This document shows positions 19,482 through 27,822 of a DNA stretch of 64,000 nucleotides, piece after piece. The translations under genes and the position numbers were made by a program. Numbering within the stretch: the stretch's first letter is position 1; the number at the start of each line of letters is the position of its first letter. The notes beneath the pieces are model-generated. The model saw nothing but the letters and a program-made list of their open reading frames with translations. It made no database searches and was not told the DNA's origin. The stretch comes from Bradyrhizobium elkanii USDA 76 (GTDB lineage: Bacteria > Pseudomonadota > Alphaproteobacteria > Rhizobiales > Xanthobacteraceae), in NCBI RefSeq assembly GCF_023278185.1, contig NZ_CP066356.1, positions 1,542,001 through 1,606,000 on the forward strand, given 5' to 3'.

Positions 19482-20834
19482 TTAGACCGCTCGGCTATGC
19501 CTAGCCGTGGCGCGACCTAAGTGAGCGTCGAATGCCGAAGCGACGTTGCGGACCAGGAATTCCGCGTCATCGTTGATCAGGAGGCGGTCGCCCCGCATCG
19601 TCACGGCGCCGTCCGCGATCAGGCTGTCGAGCCGGTACCGATCTACGACGGCCGAACTCGGGTCCCAGCGGTGCCGGCGGCATATTTGCGGCAGGTCGAC
19701 GGCCATGTCGCACATGATGCGCTCGATGATGTCGGCACGGAAGCGATCCTCCGCCGTCAGCATGTAGCCCCTGACAGTGGCAAGCCGGTCCTCGGCGATG
19801 CGTGCAAGGTAGTCGCGTGTCGCAACTGCGTTCTGCACGAAGCCCTGCGGCATGCGGCCGATTGCGCTGGCGCCGAGGCCTATCAGGGTCTCGGCAGAAT
19901 CGTCCGTATAACCCTGGAAGTTACGCCGCAGCCGGCCCTCGCGCTTTGCGATGGCCAGATTGTCGCCGGGGAGCGCGAAATGGTCGAGGCCGATGCGGAT
20001 GTATCCGGCATCGGTCAGCGCTTCCGCGATTGCCTCGGACTGACGATGCCGTTCGAGGCTATCCGGCAGCGACGCTTCGTCGATCATGCGCTGGTGCTTC
20101 TTGAAGGAGGGAATATGGGCGTATCCGAAGACGGAAAGCCGGTCGGGCCGCAGCGCGACGCATGTTTCGACGGTATCTAGGCAGGAAGCGACAGTCTGAG
20201 CGGGGAGGCCGTAGAGCAGGTCGAAGTTGATGCGGCCGACGCCGGCGCCGCGCAGCCGCTCGACCGCTTCCGCGGTCTGCTCAAGGCTCTGTGACCGATT
20301 GATGGCGTGCTGCACGGCAGGATCGAAGCTCTGGACGCCAAGGCTCGCGCGGTTGACGCCGCTGAAGCCCAATGCTTCCGCCATCGGCTCGGTCAGGGTG
20401 CGGGGATCGATCTCGACGGCGATCTCGGCGTCCGCCTGCACGAAGAACGAGTAGCGCAACGCGCTGACGAGATCGGCAAAGGTCTCGGGCGTCATGATCG
20501 TCGGGGTGCCGCCACCGAAATGGATATGGGAGACGGGCAATCGCACACCGACCGTTTCCGCAACGAGGTGCGCTTCGGTGCGAAGACCGGCGGCGTAAAT
20601 GGCTATCGGTTCGTCGAGCCTGGTGATCGAGGTGTGGCACCCGCAGTACCAGCACATCGACCGGCAAAACGGCACATGCAGGTAGATCGAGGCCGGCCGC
20701 CGAGCTGGAACCGACCTGAGCCATGCCCGGTAATCAGCCTCGCCGACCGACGCAGAAAAATGCGGAGCCGTGGGGTAGCTGGTGTAGCGCGGTAGCCTGT
20801 CCTGCCCATAGGTATTTGCCAGGCTCGACCGCAT
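19482..20834 (-). CDS. hemN: Oxygen-independent coproporphyrinogen III dehydrogenase
   Basis: The 450-residue radical-SAM protein begins RLPRYTSYPTAPHF, has YLHVPFCRSMCWYCGC (Cys57, Cys61 and Cys64 for the 4Fe-4S cluster, with Cys66 also conserved in HemN), HFGGGTPTIM, and the HemN C-terminal region. It makes protoporphyrinogen IX without O2, needed for heme of cbb3 oxidase at low oxygen. It follows the fixK-type gene on the same strand with a 53-base gap; I see no FixK box there, so it may be read from the fixK promoter. Confidence 0.95.
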   Translation of the reverse strand: MRSSLANTYGQDRLPRYTSYPTAPHFSASVGEADYRAWLRSVPARRPASIYLHVPFCRSMCWYCGCHTSITRLDEPIAIYAAGLRTEAHLVAETVGVRLPVSHIHFGGGTPTIMTPETFADLVSALRYSFFVQADAEIAVEIDPRTLTEPMAEALGFSGVNRASLGVQSFDPAVQHAINRSQSLEQTAEAVERLRGAGVGRINFDLLYGLPAQTVASCLDTVETCVALRPDRLSVFGYAHIPSFKKHQRMIDEASLPDSLERHRQSEAIAEALTDAGYIRIGLDHFALPGDNLAIAKREGRLRRNFQGYTDDSAETLIGLGASAIGRMPQGFVQNAVATRDYLARIAEDRLATVRGYMLTAEDRFRADIIERIMCDMAVDLPQICRRHRWDPSSAVVDRYRLDSLIADGAVTMRGDRLLINDDAEFLVRNVASAFDAHLGRATARHSRAV

Positions 20835-20887
20835 TGGATTTCCTTGCCTCTCACTCGCCGCCGATCATCGGAGCCTGGCTCGCGCTC

Positions 20888-21565
20888 TCACGCCGCCATG
20901 ATCCGGTTCGACATCGCACGGTTGCGAAGTTCTACCCGACGCGAGGTCGGAAGCGAGATCACGCCGTTCTGCTCAAGCTGGGTGAAGGTGCGCGACACCG
21001 TTTCGATCGTCAGACCGAGATAGTCGGCGATATCCTGCCGCGACATCGGAAGCTCGATGGCGGCGTTCTTGACGGTGCGGTGGGCCATGTCGTGGAGGAA
21101 GCCGATGACGCGATCTTCGGCGCTGCAGATCAGCAGCATCAGATGCTCCTGGAAGCGCCGCAATTCCTGGGCCGTTGCATCCCACAGCTGCCTTGCCAGA
21201 TCCTTTTCGTGTGTCGCGCGGACCATGAGCGCGGCGCGCTTCACCACAATGACCCGCGTCTCGGAGACGGCCTCGGCCGAGGAGATGTGGGTCTCGCCAG
21301 CCTCGAAGCCGAAGATATCGCCGGGCAGATAGAAAGCGCCGATCTGGCGACGTCCGTCTTCCAGGATCTTGTAGGTTCGGACCGCGCCGGAAACGACCTG
21401 ATAAAGGTATTCCGAGGCCTCGTCCTCGCCGTAGATCTCGCTGTTGCGTGCGAACCGCATCGGCATCCCGATCATGCCAAAAGGCCCTTCAACGCGCGCC
21501 TGCCGGGTGAGGATGCTGGTCGGGTGACGGCTGCTTTCGAGAGAGATGGTGTTCTGGGTCTGCAT
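20888..21565 (-). CDS. fixK: FixK-type Crp/Fnr transcription regulator
   Basis: From ATG 21565 (GGAGC site) the protein has 225 residues: a cyclic-nucleotide-like domain with YLYQVVSGAVRTYKILEDGRRQI and FYLPGDIFG, a dimer helix, and the HTH MSRQDIADYLGLTIETVSRTF whose E..SR recognition helix fits TTGAT half-sites. The N-terminal cysteine cluster of FNR is absent and only one cysteine is seen (LLICSAED), so it does not sense O2 through Fe-S. A FixJ-like site lies upstream. It is probably a master activator of the boxes in this window; whether it is FixK1 or FixK2 is not settled. Confidence 0.9.
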   Translation of the reverse strand: MQTQNTISLESSRHPTSILTRQARVEGPFGMIGMPMRFARNSEIYGEDEASEYLYQVVSGAVRTYKILEDGRRQIGAFYLPGDIFGFEAGETHISSAEAVSETRVIVVKRAALMVRATHEKDLARQLWDATAQELRRFQEHLMLLICSAEDRVIGFLHDMAHRTVKNAAIELPMSRQDIADYLGLTIETVSRTFTQLEQNGVISLPTSRRVELRNRAMSNRIMAA

Positions 21566-21644
21566 GGCGACGCTCCATGGATGGGAAGATCGATGGAGGC
21601 AGATTGGCCGCATCTTCTGGATCGGGAAATTTGGATATTTCCCC

Positions 21645-21675
21645 TAAGTAGAAGCCACTTACGTATTTATACGTA
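21645..21675 (-). promoter_or_regulatory. FixJ-like binding region upstream of fixK
   Basis: TAAGTA (21645-21650), TTACGTA (21659-21665) and TACGTA (21670-21675) cluster 80-110 bases upstream of ATG 21565. This resembles the TAAGTA...TTACGTA elements bound by FixJ upstream of rhizobial fixK (established pattern, recalled). A related site lies at 43719-43735. Confidence 0.55.
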
Positions 21676-21739
21676 GGTGTCGGACAAAGTGGCCCGCGCC
21701 GAGACGTCGGTCGCCCGGCGCGCCGCTCAAAAGGAGAGG

Positions 21740-21904
21740 CTAGGGACCTTTCCTGTCGGGATAGGCAGCGCGTGTGCTGGCTCCATTCCCGTCTCGTTCC
21801 CGAAGCCAGCGCGTCGTGCTGCGATCAGTCACGGCGAGCACGAGCGCAAAGATCGCGAAGATGAGACAGACGGCTGTGACGACAAGCAGCGTACTCATTG
21901 CCAT
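21740..21904 (-). CDS. Small single-helix membrane protein
   Basis: A 54-residue protein opening MAMSTLLVVTAVCLIFAIF, with one transmembrane helix (about 5-25) and a polar tail rich in Arg and Asp. It starts 20 bases after the CBS-BON gene at 21925 and probably shares its FixK-driven transcript. I recognise no family. Confidence 0.6.
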   Translation of the reverse strand: MAMSTLLVVTAVCLIFAIFALVLAVTDRSTTRWLRERDGNGASTRAAYPDRKGP

Positions 21905-21924
21905 GTTTGGACTCCTCGATCCGA

Positions 21925-22647
21925 TCAGCTAGCCGCCTTGACGTCTTCCGGCGATTCCACGTAGTAGCCCGAGTAACCGTCGACGAAGCAGAGATGATCG
22001 TGGACTTCCTTGACGCCCGAGGTGTTCTCGGCGAGCACGATTGCGGCCTGGCGCGCGCGGTCATCAAAAATCAGGCCGTGCAGATGCACGGCGCCGTTGC
22101 GCACCCAGACCTGGAAGCCGGCGGGACGCCAACCAGTGGCGTTGATCTCGCGCAGGATCCGTTCACGGATATGGCTGTCGTCAGCGGTCGGGTCGGGAAC
22201 ATCGCGCGCCAGCGATGCGACAGCCTGCAGGATATCCGCCCGGGTGACGATTCCGACCATGGTCTTGCCGTTCACAACTGGCACCCGTTTCACGCCATGC
22301 TTGTGCATCAGATGCACGATCTCGTCGAGCGGCGTCTGCTCGTCGACCGTAATCGGATTGGTCCTCATGACATCCTCGACCTTGCGACCGCGTTCGTGCA
22401 CGAAATCGGTCGCGGCACGACCCACACCGGTGAACAGTTCCAGCCATGCCGAGCGCTTGTGTCCTGTGCCGATCTCGCTGCGTTCCAGGAAATCTCCCTC
22501 GGACACCATGCCCCTGAGCGTGCCGTCTTCGTCCATCACCGGCAGACCGCTGAGGTGGCACCGCAGCATAATGTTGGCCGCATCCAGGATCTTGGTGTGC
22601 GGACTGACGGCGATGATATGCTTGGTCATGATCTGATGCGCGCGCAT
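21925..22647 (-). CDS. CBS-CBS-BON protein (copy 4)
   Basis: The 240-residue protein opens MRAHQIMTKHIIAV, has CBS1 with LSGLPVMDEDGTLRGMVSEGDFLERSEIGT, CBS2 with GVKRVPVVNGKTMVGIVTRADIL, and a BON domain ending GYYVESPEDVKAAS. It is very close to copies at 10487 and 47161, and its last 60 residues match the lone BON protein at 9926. A FixK box lies 53-66 bases upstream, overlapping the stop of the preceding cytochrome gene. Confidence 0.93.
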   Translation of the reverse strand: MRAHQIMTKHIIAVSPHTKILDAANIMLRCHLSGLPVMDEDGTLRGMVSEGDFLERSEIGTGHKRSAWLELFTGVGRAATDFVHERGRKVEDVMRTNPITVDEQTPLDEIVHLMHKHGVKRVPVVNGKTMVGIVTRADILQAVASLARDVPDPTADDSHIRERILREINATGWRPAGFQVWVRNGAVHLHGLIFDDRARQAAIVLAENTSGVKEVHDHLCFVDGYSGYYVESPEDVKAAS

Positions 22648-22699
22648 GTCGGACCTCCGTGTTGAAGCTTGAAGAATGAGACTTTATGCGTTCCGCGCA

Positions 22700-22713
22700 T
22701 TGACCTGGCTCAA
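22700..22713 (-). promoter_or_regulatory. FixK/FNR-type box
   Basis: TTGACCTGGCTCAA, 53-66 bases upstream of CBS-BON copy 4; it overlaps the stop codon of the cytochrome gene. Confidence 0.85.
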
Positions 22714-23066
22714 CGGTCTGCTTGGCCTCGCTCGAGGGATTTCAAGAACAGAATGAAGTCGCCCACCTGGTCCGGCTCGAAGCTGAACTGGGGCATGGTC
22801 GGATGGCCGGTGACGATTCCCTCCGCCAGCGATTCCTGCAGCATCTCGACCGGATAACGTTCGTGCAATGTCCGGAACGGAGGTGCTATCCTCAACGGGC
22901 TCGGGCTCACCCGGTCGATTGCATGGCAGCGGGCGCAGTAGAGCTGTGCAAGGCGACGGCCTTGTTCCTGGTCCGCGGCGGCTGGAGTCAGCGCGGCGCA
23001 GATCGTACCGATGATGACGAAGCCACAGGCCACATGGCTCCGAAATGTTCTGGCGGAATGCTTCAC
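22710..23066 (-). CDS. Exported c-type cytochrome
   Basis: From GTG 23066 the protein has 118 residues: a basic start, a hydrophobic signal segment ending AAA|DQEQG, then CARCHAI (heme site) and HPTMPQFSFEPDQVGDFILFL with the likely axial methionine. It is a periplasmic mono-heme cytochrome. It follows the UspA gene by 14 bases, so it likely shares that transcript. The start is not certain; an open frame extends upstream through the UspA gene, but only from here does a signal peptide appear. Confidence 0.8.
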   Translation of the reverse strand: MKHSARTFRSHVACGFVIIGTICAALTPAAADQEQGRRLAQLYCARCHAIDRVSPSPLRIAPPFRTLHERYPVEMLQESLAEGIVTGHPTMPQFSFEPDQVGDFILFLKSLERGQADR

Positions 23067-23080
23067 AATTAGGCTCGCGC

Positions 23081-23917
23081 TTAGTGAGACATCAGGACCG
23101 GAACGGTCATTGCGCGCAGCATGTCGCGCGTCACGCCGCCGAGCAGGGTTTCCTGCAGGCGGGAGTGGCCGTATCCGCCCATCACCAGAAGGTCGAGGCT
23201 CTCGTCCGCCGCGATCGACAGCAGGATCGACTGAACCTCGGACTTGGACGCCGGCAACGACGCGATCTTGGCCGGAAGCCCCTCCTTTGCAAGATAGCGC
23301 ACGAGATGGTCGGTGGAGCATTCTGCGGGGATCGGATCAACGCCATCGATGGTGATGACGGCGAGAGCATCGGCTGCGCGCAGCAGCGGCATTGCATCGT
23401 GCAGGGCGCGGGCGGCAAGCCGGCTGCCGTCCCAGCAGATCCCGATTCGCTTCGCCGAAAATGCGCCATGGAACGTGTAGGGCATGAACAGGACGGGACC
23501 GCCGGCCTGGAACAATAACTCCCGCGGGATCACGTTGTCGTAGCTGTTGTATTCGCCCAGAGGTTGCACCGCCACGGTCAGGTCATGCAGTCGCGCGCTC
23601 GCGCAGATCATCTCCCGAGCATCGATGGGAAGCGCACCCACGGCGCGGGTCGCGTAGGATATCCCCGCATTCCGTGCCTCGATATCGAAGACGCGCAGTG
23701 CAACCTCGGCGCGTTCGAGGGCCTGCTCATGTTCGGCCTCGAACAGGGAGGCGACCGCCGCACCGCCTTCAACGACGAACGGTACGCTGGCGGTCTCGTA
23801 GCCGATCGCCATTGCGTCGAGATGCGCGCCCGTGCCGAGCGCGAGCGAGACCGATCCGTCGACCGCGGGACGCGGCGACAGCTCCGTCGGAATGTGGACC
23901 AGGATGTTCTTGAACAT
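23081..23917 (-). CDS. Tandem universal stress protein (UspA family)
   Basis: The 278-residue protein from ATG 23917 (GGAG site) has two Usp halves. The second ends LLVMGGYGHSRLQETLLGGVTRDML, the ATP-binding pattern of UspA. It is about the size of the Usp at 12059. Upstream lie a near-perfect FixK box (63-76 bases) and a perfect one shared with the divergent phaB (96-109 bases). Confidence 0.9.
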   Translation of the reverse strand: MFKNILVHIPTELSPRPAVDGSVSLALGTGAHLDAMAIGYETASVPFVVEGGAAVASLFEAEHEQALERAEVALRVFDIEARNAGISYATRAVGALPIDAREMICASARLHDLTVAVQPLGEYNSYDNVIPRELLFQAGGPVLFMPYTFHGAFSAKRIGICWDGSRLAARALHDAMPLLRAADALAVITIDGVDPIPAECSTDHLVRYLAKEGLPAKIASLPASKSEVQSILLSIAADESLDLLVMGGYGHSRLQETLLGGVTRDMLRAMTVPVLMSH

Positions 23918-23979
23918 GACCATTCTCCAAAGGGGTGGAAGCGCACTTGCCATCAGAGCACGGGTCGAGGCGCACCAAT

Positions 23980-23993
23980 TTGATCTGCCTCAT
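23980..23993 (-). promoter_or_regulatory. FixK-type box, one mismatch
   Basis: TTGATCTGCCTCAT lies 63-76 bases upstream of the UspA start, the usual spacing. Confidence 0.5.
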
Positions 23994-24012
23994 GCGCGTT
24001 AGCGGAATTTGA

Positions 24013-24026
24013 TTGAGCGAGATCAA
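24013..24026. promoter_or_regulatory. FixK/FNR-type box
   Basis: TTGAGCGAGATCAA, 54-67 bases upstream of phaB; the same sequence recurs at 47092-47105. Confidence 0.8.
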
Positions 24027-24079
24027 TTCATCGCGCGTGTACTTCGCGCAAATGTTGCTCTCAGCTTAGAGGAGCCGGC

Positions 24080-24805
24080 ATGGCGCGCGTCGCATTGGTT
24101 ACGGGTGGGAGCAGAGGAATTGGCGCAGCGATCTCGCGTGCCCTCGCTGCCATCGGATGCCGGGTTGCGGCCTGCTATGCTGGAAATGCGGAGGCCGCGC
24201 GGTCGTTTCAGGATCAGACCGGAATTCCCGTATTCCAGTGGGATGTCGCGAACTTCCAGGCCTGTGCAGCCGGTATCAGCGAGGTGGAGGCGGCGCTGGG
24301 CCCGATCGACATCTTGGTCAACAACGCCGGTATCGTGCGCGACGCCACACTGCATCGAATGACCAAGCTGCAATGGAACGCGGTCATCCGGACCGATCTC
24401 GATTCGCTGTTCAACATGTGCCGGCCCCTCATCGAGGGCATGCGGGCGCGCAAGTTCGGGCGGATCATCAACATCTCGTCCATCAATGGGCAGAAGGGCC
24501 AGATCGGCCAGACCAACTATGCAGCGGCGAAGGCCGCCGAACTCGGCTTCACGCGCGCACTGGCGCTCGAAAGCGCGCGGTTCGGGATCACGGTCAACGC
24601 GATCTGTCCGGGCTACATCAATACCGAGATGCTGGCCGCGGTGCCGGCCGATGTCATGCAGAACTCCATTCTGCCGCAGATCCCTGTCGGACGGCTGGGA
24701 CAGCCGGAAGAAATTGCGCGTGCCGTCGCGTTTCTTGCCGCCGACGAAGCAGGGTTCATCACCGGATCGACGCTGTCGATCAACGGCGGCCAATACATGT
24801 GTTGA
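24080..24805 (+). CDS. phaB: Acetoacetyl-CoA reductase
   Basis: The 241-residue short-chain dehydrogenase has the NADPH motif VTGGSRGIGAA, NNAGIVRD, the catalytic serine stretch INISSINGQKGQIGQTNYAAAK with Tyr and Lys, and the CPGYINTEM loop of PhbB. It reduces acetoacetyl-CoA to (R)-3-hydroxybutyryl-CoA for PHB synthesis. It leads an operon with a CBS protein, an eRF1-like protein and PHB synthase, behind a FixK box. A phaA thiolase is not in the window. Confidence 0.93.
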   Translation: MARVALVTGGSRGIGAAISRALAAIGCRVAACYAGNAEAARSFQDQTGIPVFQWDVANFQACAAGISEVEAALGPIDILVNNAGIVRDATLHRMTKLQWNAVIRTDLDSLFNMCRPLIEGMRARKFGRIINISSINGQKGQIGQTNYAAAKAAELGFTRALALESARFGITVNAICPGYINTEMLAAVPADVMQNSILPQIPVGRLGQPEEIARAVAFLAADEAGFITGSTLSINGGQYMC

Positions 24806-24820
24806 AGAGGAGGAATGACA

Positions 24821-25300
24821 ATGCTCGCAACCGATGTGATGCGTAGTTCATTCGCGACGATTAAGCCGACTGCTACCGTGCTCAATGCCGTCGAGCTGCT
24901 GCTTGAGACCGATCAGCGCGGCCTGCCGGTAATCGACGACGCCGGCGACCTCGTCGGCATGGTTTCGGAGGGCGATTTTCTTCACCGCGATGAGCTGGAC
25001 ATCAGCCCGCCGTCCGGAAACTGGCTGGAGTCGCTGCTTGGCATTGCGGAGAACACACCCGAACGCGAGCGTATGCGCACGCTGCAGGTGGCCTCGCTCA
25101 TGAGTGGCTCTCCGATCACCGTCGATGTCGAGGCATCGATCGAGGACGTTGTCGCGCAGATGGATATCTACAATGTTGCCCAGATTCCGGTGCTCGGCGC
25201 CGGAACCGTCGTCGGCATTGTCAGCCGCAGGGAGTTGCTTGTGGCATTGGCGCGCCGATTGAGAGAATCAGAGAAAGCAAATACCGGAGCTACGTCATGA
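24821..25300 (+). CDS. CBS-pair protein in the PHB operon
   Basis: The 159-residue Bateman-type protein has RGLPVIDDAGDLVGMVSEGDFLHRDEL and VAQIPVLGAGTVVGIVSRRELL. It is close to the CBS protein at 6632 in length and sequence (FATIKP...LLLET.QRGLPV is shared). ATG 24821 is preferred to 24815 because AGGAGG at 24808 is then seven bases away. It overlaps the next gene by 4 bases (ATGA). Its place between phaB and phaC suggests that it couples nucleotide levels to PHB formation (inference). Confidence 0.88.
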   Translation: MLATDVMRSSFATIKPTATVLNAVELLLETDQRGLPVIDDAGDLVGMVSEGDFLHRDELDISPPSGNWLESLLGIAENTPERERMRTLQVASLMSGSPITVDVEASIEDVVAQMDIYNVAQIPVLGAGTVVGIVSRRELLVALARRLRESEKANTGATS

Positions 25301-25686
25301 ACGAGATGACCCAGCAGTCACATGCGCACGCGGTCGTTTGGATCGATCACCTTGTTGCGAAGGTTTTCGGCATCGGCCTGACAGGCGTCAGCGCGACGGC
25401 CGTCCATGCACATTTGGCGTCGGAGCATCTGCATCACAAGGCGAATACGATCGGCGACGGTCGCGTCCAGGCCGATGCGACATTTCTTGCCAGGGTGAGC
25501 GAGGCCGTAAGCGGTTGCAGCGATTTGCTCGTCATCGGTCCGGGTATCGAGAAGGCCGAGCTGACGCAATATCTCAAGGCGGAGCGGCCCGACCTCAACT
25601 TGCATGTTGGGCCGAGCGATCATCCGACCGATGCGGAAATCGTGGCGCTGGGTCGGAAGCGGTTCCGCCTCGGAGGTGAGCGATGA
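25297..25686 (+). CDS. eRF1-like (bacterial release-factor-fold) small protein
   Basis: The 129-residue protein has the pattern VVWIDHLVAKVFGI, HLHHKANTIGDGR and LLVIGPGIEKAELTQYL, resembling the 'translational machinery protein'/baeRF group often found beside CBS or stress genes. ATGA overlaps at both ends tie it to the CBS gene and phaC. The function is unknown; the fold assignment is from recalled patterns. Confidence 0.65.
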   Translation: MNEMTQQSHAHAVVWIDHLVAKVFGIGLTGVSATAVHAHLASEHLHHKANTIGDGRVQADATFLARVSEAVSGCSDLLVIGPGIEKAELTQYLKAERPDLNLHVGPSDHPTDAEIVALGRKRFRLGGER

Positions 25687-27497
25687 CAGTCCAGGCAGTT
25701 CTCGACAAGCCCGCATCTCCTGCTAACGACGATGTGACGGGGGACGGAACGCCTGCTTCAGTGCAGCCCGCGAACGAGCCATTGACGGGTACCGAATCGC
25801 TCGACCAACTCGTCCACGCGGCGATAGCGCGATGGACCGGCGGACTTTCACCGGCCGGCCTTGCGCTCGCCTTCGCCGATTGGCAACTCCATCTGGCAGC
25901 CTCACCCGGTAGACGGCTTCAGTTGGCCCTGAGCGGGGTTGCTGATGCTGCGCGCTTCGCGCGCATGGTGTCGACGCCGCATGCGGCCTGGCAGCCTTGG
26001 TATATGGTCAAGCCTCAGCCAGGTGACAACCGATTTGCCGGCCAAGACTGGACATTACCGGCCTTCAACGTCATGGCGCAGGCGTTCCTGCTGGCAGAGC
26101 AATGGTGGCATTCCGCGACCAGCGGCCTGCACGGGGTCTCGAAAGCAAATGCAGCGGTCGTGGATTTCACGGTCAGGCAATGCCTCGACGTCGTTGCGCC
26201 GTCCAACTTTGCGTTCAGCAACCCCGAGGTGCTGCGCGAGGCGATGGATTCGGGTGGCGGCAACTTCGTGTCGGGCTGGCATAACTGGCTGGAGGATTGC
26301 CGGGACCTGATGATCGCCAAGCCGCTCGGGCCCGCTCCGTTTGTTGTCGGCAAGGACGTTGCTGCGACCAAGGGCAAGGTTGTCTACCGCAATGAGCTGA
26401 TCGAACTCATCCAATACGCGCCCGCAACAGCCGACGTTTGCCCCGAGCCGGTGCTGATCGTGCCGGCATGGATCATGAAGTATTACATCCTCGATCTCTC
26501 GCCGCAGAATTCGCTCGTCCGATTCCTGGTCGAGCGTGGCTTCACCGTGTTCATGATCTCGTGGCGGAATCCGGGACCAGCTGATCGCGACCTCGGCCTC
26601 GATGATTATCGCAAGCTTGGGGTCGACGCTGCGATCGACGCGATCAATCAACTCGTGCCTGAACGCGCAATCCACGCAACGGGCTATTGCCTCGGTGGCA
26701 CGCTGCTCGCAATTGCAGCTGCTCGTCTGCAGAAGGAGCGGCCCGGCTGCCTGCGCTCGGTGACACTCTTGGCGGCTCAGGTCGATTTCACCGATGCAGG
26801 CGAGCTGACGCTCTTCATCAATGAGAGCCAAGTTGCGTTCCTGGAGGACATGATGCGGCAGCGCGGCGTGCTCGAGACGGCGCAGATGGCCGGAGCGTTC
26901 CAGTTGCTGCGGTCGAACGACATGATCTGGTCGCGCCTGGTTCGCGACTATCTCATGGGCGAGCGTGCCGCACCGAGCGACCTGATGTCATGGAACGCGG
27001 ACGCGACCCGCATGCCCTACCGGATGCATTCGGATTATCTGCGCAAGCTGTTTCTCAACAACGATCTTGCCGAGGGCCGCTATTTGGCGGACGGGCAGCC
27101 GGTGGCACTTTCCGACCTTCGCGTCCCGATGTTCGTGGTCGGCACCGTACGCGATCACGTCGCGCCCTGGCGGTCGGTTCACAAGATTCACCTGTTGGCC
27201 GATGCCGATATCGCCTTTGTGCTGGCGAGCGGCGGCCATAACGCCGGCATCGTTGCTCCGCCGTCCGAGGAGGGGCACAGCTATCAATTGTTGGAGAAAA
27301 ATGCGGATCAACCCTATGTCGGGCCCGACGAGTGGCTGCGCAAGGCGGTGAATCGCGACGGATCCTGGTGGCTGGAGTGGGTTCGCTTCCTCACGGCGCG
27401 TTCCGGTGCGTGGGTGCCGGCGCAGTCGGCGCTTCACGCGCCGGAGGGTGAAGCGCCGCTCGAGGATGCGCCAGGCCGGTATGTCCTGCAGCATTGA
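25683..27497 (+). CDS. phaC: Class I polyhydroxyalkanoate synthase
   Basis: The 604-residue protein has the N-terminal PhaC domain and the alpha/beta hydrolase core with the synthase nucleophile in ATGYCLGGTLL (Cys336). Later come GTVRDHVAPWRS with the catalytic aspartate and GGHNAGIVAPP with the histidine. It polymerises 3-hydroxyacyl-CoA into granules. Length and motifs fit class I. It is the fourth gene of an ATGA-coupled operon whose promoter carries a FixK box. Confidence 0.95.
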   Translation: MTVQAVLDKPASPANDDVTGDGTPASVQPANEPLTGTESLDQLVHAAIARWTGGLSPAGLALAFADWQLHLAASPGRRLQLALSGVADAARFARMVSTPHAAWQPWYMVKPQPGDNRFAGQDWTLPAFNVMAQAFLLAEQWWHSATSGLHGVSKANAAVVDFTVRQCLDVVAPSNFAFSNPEVLREAMDSGGGNFVSGWHNWLEDCRDLMIAKPLGPAPFVVGKDVAATKGKVVYRNELIELIQYAPATADVCPEPVLIVPAWIMKYYILDLSPQNSLVRFLVERGFTVFMISWRNPGPADRDLGLDDYRKLGVDAAIDAINQLVPERAIHATGYCLGGTLLAIAAARLQKERPGCLRSVTLLAAQVDFTDAGELTLFINESQVAFLEDMMRQRGVLETAQMAGAFQLLRSNDMIWSRLVRDYLMGERAAPSDLMSWNADATRMPYRMHSDYLRKLFLNNDLAEGRYLADGQPVALSDLRVPMFVVGTVRDHVAPWRSVHKIHLLADADIAFVLASGGHNAGIVAPPSEEGHSYQLLEKNADQPYVGPDEWLRKAVNRDGSWWLEWVRFLTARSGAWVPAQSALHAPEGEAPLEDAPGRYVLQH

Positions 27498-27523
27498 GCT
27501 GCCGGCAGGGGTGCTCGGGCAGC

Positions 27524-27537
27524 TTGATCTGCCGCAA
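27524..27537 (+). promoter_or_regulatory. FixK2-type box
   Basis: TTGATCTGCCGCAA lies just after phaC, 118-131 bases upstream of the small membrane protein at 27655. Confidence 0.55.
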
Positions 27538-27654
27538 CTTCTCAACGGTGCGAACCGCTACGGTAAACTGCGCCGCACCAGCAGGATCGAGTATCCAGCT
27601 GGGCATGCCTTGCCTAGGAAGCTTCAAACGGCGTTGTGCCAGCAGGAGAGAGCC

Positions 27655-27822
27655 ATGAGCGTCATCCTTCGCATCCTCTTCGTCCTCGCGGGATCTATCA
27701 CCGCGTTCTTCGTTGCGCGGGATTCTCTGAACTTTGACATCATACAGACATTTGTGGCCATTCTGCTCGTTACCGCGCTCTTGCTGGGTGGAAGCGTCTG
27801 GAGCCTATTGCGGAAGACGTGA
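27655..27822 (+). CDS. Small membrane protein
   Basis: A 55-residue protein with two hydrophobic segments (about 5-20 and 30-48) after AGGAGAG. Its stop overlaps the GTG of the broken P-type ATPase (GTGA). No family is recognised. Confidence 0.65.
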   Translation: MSVILRILFVLAGSITAFFVARDSLNFDIIQTFVAILLVTALLLGGSVWSLLRKT

